This document shows positions 60,212-64,000 of a DNA stretch of 64,000 nt, piece after piece. Origin of the DNA: Acorus gramineus (lineage: Eukaryota > Streptophyta > Magnoliopsida > Acorales > Acoraceae); assembly GCA_030737835.1 (NCBI GenBank), contig CM060856.1, positions 13,991,116 through 14,055,115 on the forward strand, given 5' to 3'. Every line of letters starts with the position of its first letter. The first letter of the stretch is position 1. Below the pieces are notes generated by a model that did not search any database, was not told where the DNA came from, and saw only the letters and a list, made by a program, of their open reading frames with translations. Made by a program: the position numbers and the translations under genes.

Positions 60212-62503
60212 TCAAAGTGGATGCAGCGAAGACGAGGGTAATCTATCGAGGATCTGCATCGCTTCCTTCATGGAAGGCCTCCTATTCGAAGCCAAAGAAG
60301 CACAGGCAAATCCAAGCTTGAAACAAGCGACCAACATTTCTTCTTTCCCCTCGACTTCGCTCCTCAACGCCGCATCAACCATCCAAACGATCCTGCTCTT
60401 GTCTTCGACCACAAGCCCAGCATTCCATTGTGAGAGCTCGGCCTCCGAAAAGACTCTTCCGGAAAGCAATTCCAATAAAATCATCCCGAAAGAATACACG
60501 TCCCATTTCGAGCTGGGCTTCAGATTCCGGAGCGACTCAGGGGCATGATAAGGTGAGGAAGCTGGGGCAGACCCACCAACAGACCCAACGGGACTGACCC
60601 CGGTCACGGTTGGCGCATCTTGGAGGCTCTCTCTGGACAAAGTCGATCTCTTGCTCCCAAAATGCCGCGCTGACACCCCGGCCTTCCCACTCTGCTCCCC
60701 CAACGCGAGCCGATCGAGCCCAAAATCAGCAATCCTGGGCTCCATTTCAGGGCCCAACAAAACATTACTCGGCTTGAGGTTGCCGTGCACGTGCTTCTTC
60801 TCATGGAGGAACGCGAGCCCCCTCGCGACCCCACGCGCGATCCTCAACCGGCTCTCCCACGACATATGCACCGGAGACTGCCTAGATGCCGGCGCGACGT
60901 TCGCGAGGCTTCCATTGGGGACGTAATCATAGACGATGAGCTTCTCGTCATCGCCCCAATAGTAACCCCTCAACCTCACAAGGTTAGGGTGTCGCACCTT
61001 CGCGACGAGGCGTATCTGGCTGTCGAAGTCACGGAACCTCTCCGCGGCCGCCTCCCCGATGCGGCGGACGGCGAATGTGGTGCCGTCAGTGAGCACCGCC
61101 TTGTAGACAATGCTGGAGCCGGAGACGCCGAGTATGTAAGCGGAGGCCTTGAGCAGGTTCTCCAGCTCCAGCTCCGTCTCGTTGTCGACGGTCACGAGAG
61201 ACCCCGTCGCCTTATGCGGCCGCGGTTTCTGCTCCATCTCGGCCTCCTCCGCCTCCGCTTCGGAGTCCGAAGAGCTCGTCGTGGTGACCTCCGAAGTCTC
61301 CCCCTCCGCGCCACCGCCTTTCGCGCGCAAACACGAACAACACCAACACTTGAGACCACATTTCCCTGAATTCGAATCATCGGCTTCGCGAGGAAGACTG
61401 TTGTTCTGCTGCTGCTGCTCGCGCTTCCTCTTCTTCTTCTTCATTGCTTGATAGACGTAGAGGAACGCCAAGAAGAGAAGCCCGATCCCGCCCAGATCTC
61501 CGACGACGATCCCCACTATGGCCGCGGGCCGCAGCCCCCCCTGGTGGTCTCCATTCGCCGCAGACGAAGAAGACGGCACCGCCGCCGTCTTCGGCGCCGG
61601 CATGACCGCGATGGCGGGGGTGGACGTGTTGGTGGCGTTCGGGGGAGGGGAGTCCTCCGGCGTGGAAGGGATGGGGCACGTGTTCCGGAGAGGGCGACCG
61701 CACAGTCCCGGGTTGCCGGAGAACCGACCGGAAGCTGTAAGGGAGTCCGGGATCTCGCCGGTGAGGTTGTTGAACGACAGATCCACGACCGCCCTCGCCG
61801 GGAACCGCTTCCCGAACTCAGGCGGGATCTCGCCGGAGATCCTATTGTAGGAGAGATTCAGATAACGCAGACTCCCTCCCGAGAAACCGGAAGGGAGTGA
61901 CCCGTTCACGAGATTCGACGACAGATCAAGAACCTCCAACTTCTCAAAACCGCCGACGGTGGTAAGCTCACCGGAGAAGTAATTGTTGCTGAGAGAGAGG
62001 ACGGTGAGGTTGGGGAGAACGGAAAAGTTTCCGGGGATCCGACCGACGAAGGCGTTGTCGGAGAGATTGAGCGACTGGAGGGCTAAATCAGGTGCGGCGA
62101 GCACGTCAGGGAGTTCGCCGGAGATCTCATTGTTGGAGAGGGAGAGGACGAGGAGGGCGGAGGGGGAGGAGAAGAGGGAGTCGGGGAGGGTTCCGTTGAG
62201 GGAGTTGTCGGAGAGGTCGAGGTGGCGGAGGTTGTCGATGAGGCCGAGGTCGGAGGGGACGGTGCCGAGGAGGCGACTGTTGGGGAGGTTGAGGCCGACG
62301 ACGCGGGAGGAGCCGTTGACGCCAGTGCAGACGACGCCGTTCCAGGAGCACGGGGTGTCGTCGTCGTAGTTCCAGTCGGAGAGGACGGAGAGGGGGTCGG
62401 AGAGGACGGAGTACTTGAAGGAGAGGAGGAGGACGCCGTCGTTGTTGAGGGAGAAGGAGAGGCGGAAGAGGAGGAGGAGAAGGAGAAGAGAATGGGTTTT
62501 CAT
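60212..62503 (-). CDS. LRR receptor-like protein kinase, probable pseudokinase (763 aa)
   Basis: Plasma-membrane receptor with signal peptide (1-18), the LRRNT motif WNYDDDTPCSWNGVVC, about seven LRRs (70-255), a Pro/Ser-rich stalk, one membrane helix (about 327-353) followed by KKKKRKR, a Cys- and acid-rich juxtamembrane segment, and a kinase domain (about 455-755). It belongs to the group of Arabidopsis At4g37250-like kinases. Catalytic residues are degenerate: the glycine loop reads GVSGSSIVYK, the ATP-anchoring lysine position reads AVRR, and the HRD motif reads HGN (573-575); DFG (593-595) and APE (654-656) remain. It probably signals by scaffolding. It is encoded in a single exon with high GC. 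The start is the first ATG, in context AACACCATGA, just before the signal peptide. Confidence 0.93.
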   Translation of the reverse strand: MKTHSLLLLLLLFRLSFSLNNDGVLLLSFKYSVLSDPLSVLSDWNYDDDTPCSWNGVVCTGVNGSSRVVGLNLPNSRLLGTVPSDLGLIDNLRHLDLSDNSLNGTLPDSLFSSPSALLVLSLSNNEISGELPDVLAAPDLALQSLNLSDNAFVGRIPGNFSVLPNLTVLSLSNNYFSGELTTVGGFEKLEVLDLSSNLVNGSLPSGFSGGSLRYLNLSYNRISGEIPPEFGKRFPARAVVDLSFNNLTGEIPDSLTASGRFSGNPGLCGRPLRNTCPIPSTPEDSPPPNATNTSTPAIAVMPAPKTAAVPSSSSAANGDHQGGLRPAAIVGIVVGDLGGIGLLFLAFLYVYQAMKKKKRKREQQQQNNSLPREADDSNSGKCGLKCWCCSCLRAKGGGAEGETSEVTTTSSSDSEAEAEEAEMEQKPRPHKATGSLVTVDNETELELENLLKASAYILGVSGSSIVYKAVLTDGTTFAVRRIGEAAAERFRDFDSQIRLVAKVRHPNLVRLRGYYWGDDEKLIVYDYVPNGSLANVAPASRQSPVHMSWESRLRIARGVARGLAFLHEKKHVHGNLKPSNVLLGPEMEPRIADFGLDRLALGEQSGKAGVSARHFGSKRSTLSRESLQDAPTVTGVSPVGSVGGSAPASSPYHAPESLRNLKPSSKWDVYSFGMILLELLSGRVFSEAELSQWNAGLVVEDKSRIVWMVDAALRSEVEGKEEMLVACFKLGFACASLASNRRPSMKEAMQILDRLPSSSLHPL

Positions 62504-62700
62504 GGTGTTTGTTGAGGTTTCTGTTGAAGAGAAAGGTTGATATAATGGAGAGAGAGAGAGAGAGAGTGTGTGAAGAGTGGTTCGAATGAGTTGTGATTTA
62601 CTTGCTACGGCGGCAGAGGCAGGTGGAGGGGGGAGGAGTTGTTCACCGAATCGGATTTTTAACGATCTCAGTCAGTCTCCTCTCGCATGTTATAGACCAA
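62504..62700 (-). promoter_or_regulatory. Receptor kinase leader with GA microsatellite
   Basis: The 5' flank carries a (GA)n run at about 62,547-62,568 (CT repeat on the coding strand), 45-65 bp before the ATG. Pyrimidine-rich leader repeats of this kind are frequent in plant 5' UTRs. No clear TATA box was placed. Confidence 0.45.
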
Positions 62701-64000
62701 TGATTTATATTTAATTATAATATACATATATTATAAAGTATAAGTGAAGGTGGGAGGGGAGGGATGTTGAATAACTGTAACGATGATAAAGGTCAAGAGC
62801 AGAGACAATGTGTTCTCTGATTTGCAGAGTAAGTGTGTGTTTTTTAAATAATAAATAATGAAGGGGTCTCTCTGTTCACGGGAGGGTTTGGAATGACTCA
62901 GGTTTAAGAGGTTTAAGAGGTTGATGTTTATGAGAATTGTTGAGTTTGATATCAGGTGTTGTGAATATGTTTTTATTAAATGCATATGAAACTCTGAATT
63001 CTTTGCATGGGGGAGAAATTTTCATGTCGGTGCGTGTAGTTAAAAATGTCACAGCCCAGACCGTTGGAGATGGGCGAGACACTGCATTTGAAAACTAAAT
63101 CCAATCAGTTAAAAATCAATGTTTGATAGAAAATGTTCCTCAAATGCTGTTCGCACCTATTTTAATTTTTTTTTTTTAAATAACATGCATCTTTTAGGGT
63201 TTTAAAAACTAGTATGTACCTATTTTAAATTTTTTAAAAAATATTTAGCGATGTATATGCTTTGTTAACATGTGTGTATATGATTAATAAAAAATATGAG
63301 ATTACAAACAAGACTGTAAAAATAATTGTTAGCAGCAGCGTAAAACAAATGGTAATTTTGTAAAAATACCCCAAAAAACTTATTTCTAACAATACATCTT
63401 TAAAGTGTTCCCTGTACAATTCAAAATATATATTTGTTAAAACGCAAAATCTTTTCAAGAGTGTTGCTCATAATAGGATTTTCACATTGACATTTTGACA
63501 ATAATTACTCATTAACATATTATGATATCATAATGATACTAGTGATTGAATGAGTGATCTTCAATCCATTAATTTATCAATTAGACATTTTAAAACATTA
63601 TATAAAACAAATTTCATTCAGTGCCTAAAACTGTTCACTTCAAAAGTTGGTCAATGTTTCTAATCAAATCATAATACAATATATACTAAAAATATCTAAA
63701 AATGACATAAGATACCACAAAATTCTAACCTCAAACCCCATCCCCATGAAGTATGATCACCCCAAAATGTTAAGCCAAAAATTTCCACTTCTATAGAGGG
63801 GGGTAAACATTCACTCTCTGGAGTCAGTCAGATTTTAAGAGAGCACATTCAAAGTTGGGAATCGGATATATAAAAAGACAGACACACACAGCCCATAGAG
63901 AAGTTAAGGGCTTCACTGGAGTGGGGGGAGCTTTAATTATAATAACCCATTAAATTAACAGGGCCCGAGGAGAGATGATTCAATTCCATACAACCTGCCC
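62701..64000. other. Intergenic sequence with a dispersed-repeat copy
   Basis: No coding sequence is visible. A copy of the AT-rich dispersed family lies at about 63,150-63,330 (marker AGCGATGTATATGCTTTGTT). At 63,866-63,877 a TATA-like ATATATAAAAAG is followed by GC-richer leader-like sequence, so a plus-strand gene may begin beyond the window. Confidence 0.4.

Noticed and set aside
60785..61369. 194-aa plus-strand ORF, and other long ORFs antisense to the receptor kinase
   Set aside because: These are shadows of the GC-rich coding strand. The kinase reading frame explains the openness.

Overview
This window is nuclear DNA from a flowering plant, most likely a eudicot. It has short GT-AG exons in AT-rich introns, a plastocyanin precursor with a plastid transit peptide, plant-type phospholipase D delta genes with an N-terminal C2 domain, a plant LRR receptor kinase, and many plant transposable elements. 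The species cannot be named from the sequence.

Layout. 1-3.1 kb is AT-rich repeat sequence, probably an LTR of a Ty3/gypsy chromovirus, followed by a doubtful small secreted-protein ORF. 3,745-9,886 is a Ty1/copia element on the minus strand with both LTRs and a perfect 5-bp target duplication; it lacks a gag ORF and carries a tandem array there. 10.66-12.73 kb is a Mutator-like element with inverted repeats of about 115 bp. 14.55-19.33 kb is a DCAF8-type WD40 gene on the plus strand. 23.83-24.34 kb is an intact plastocyanin gene. 26.1-34.45 kb is an intact ten-exon PLD delta gene on the minus strand. 38.15-53.47 kb is a second intact PLD delta gene. 55.2-59.4 kb is an MFS (HIAT1/tetracycline-transporter-like) gene with no recognisable first exon. 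60.2-62.5 kb is a single-exon LRR receptor-like pseudokinase.

The central discovery is a large tandem segmental duplication. Unit 1 (about 18,818-34,676) runs from the last intron of the DCAF8 gene through plastocyanin and PLD delta. Unit 2 (about 34,682-53,668) repeats it head to tail. In unit 2 the DCAF8 3' end is a stranded fragment and plastocyanin is a wrecked pseudogene (start, transit peptide and copper ligands lost), while the PLD delta gene is intact at every exon and splice site. Later insertions separate the units: a TTA-flanked MITE only in unit 1; and, only in unit 2, a CRM-like gypsy element in PLD intron 3, a 1.3-kb insertion in intron 7 and a retroposed fragment in the plastocyanin pseudogene. 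A hand comparison suggests that exon 1 of PLD (C2 domain) has diverged about three times faster than the other exons.

The genes are not an operon. Their likely roles are CUL4-DDB1 substrate reception (DCAF8), photosynthetic electron transfer (plastocyanin), phosphatidic-acid signalling at the plasma membrane (PLD delta), solute transport (MFS) and membrane receptor signalling (LRR-RLK). I found no tRNA, rRNA or CRISPR features.
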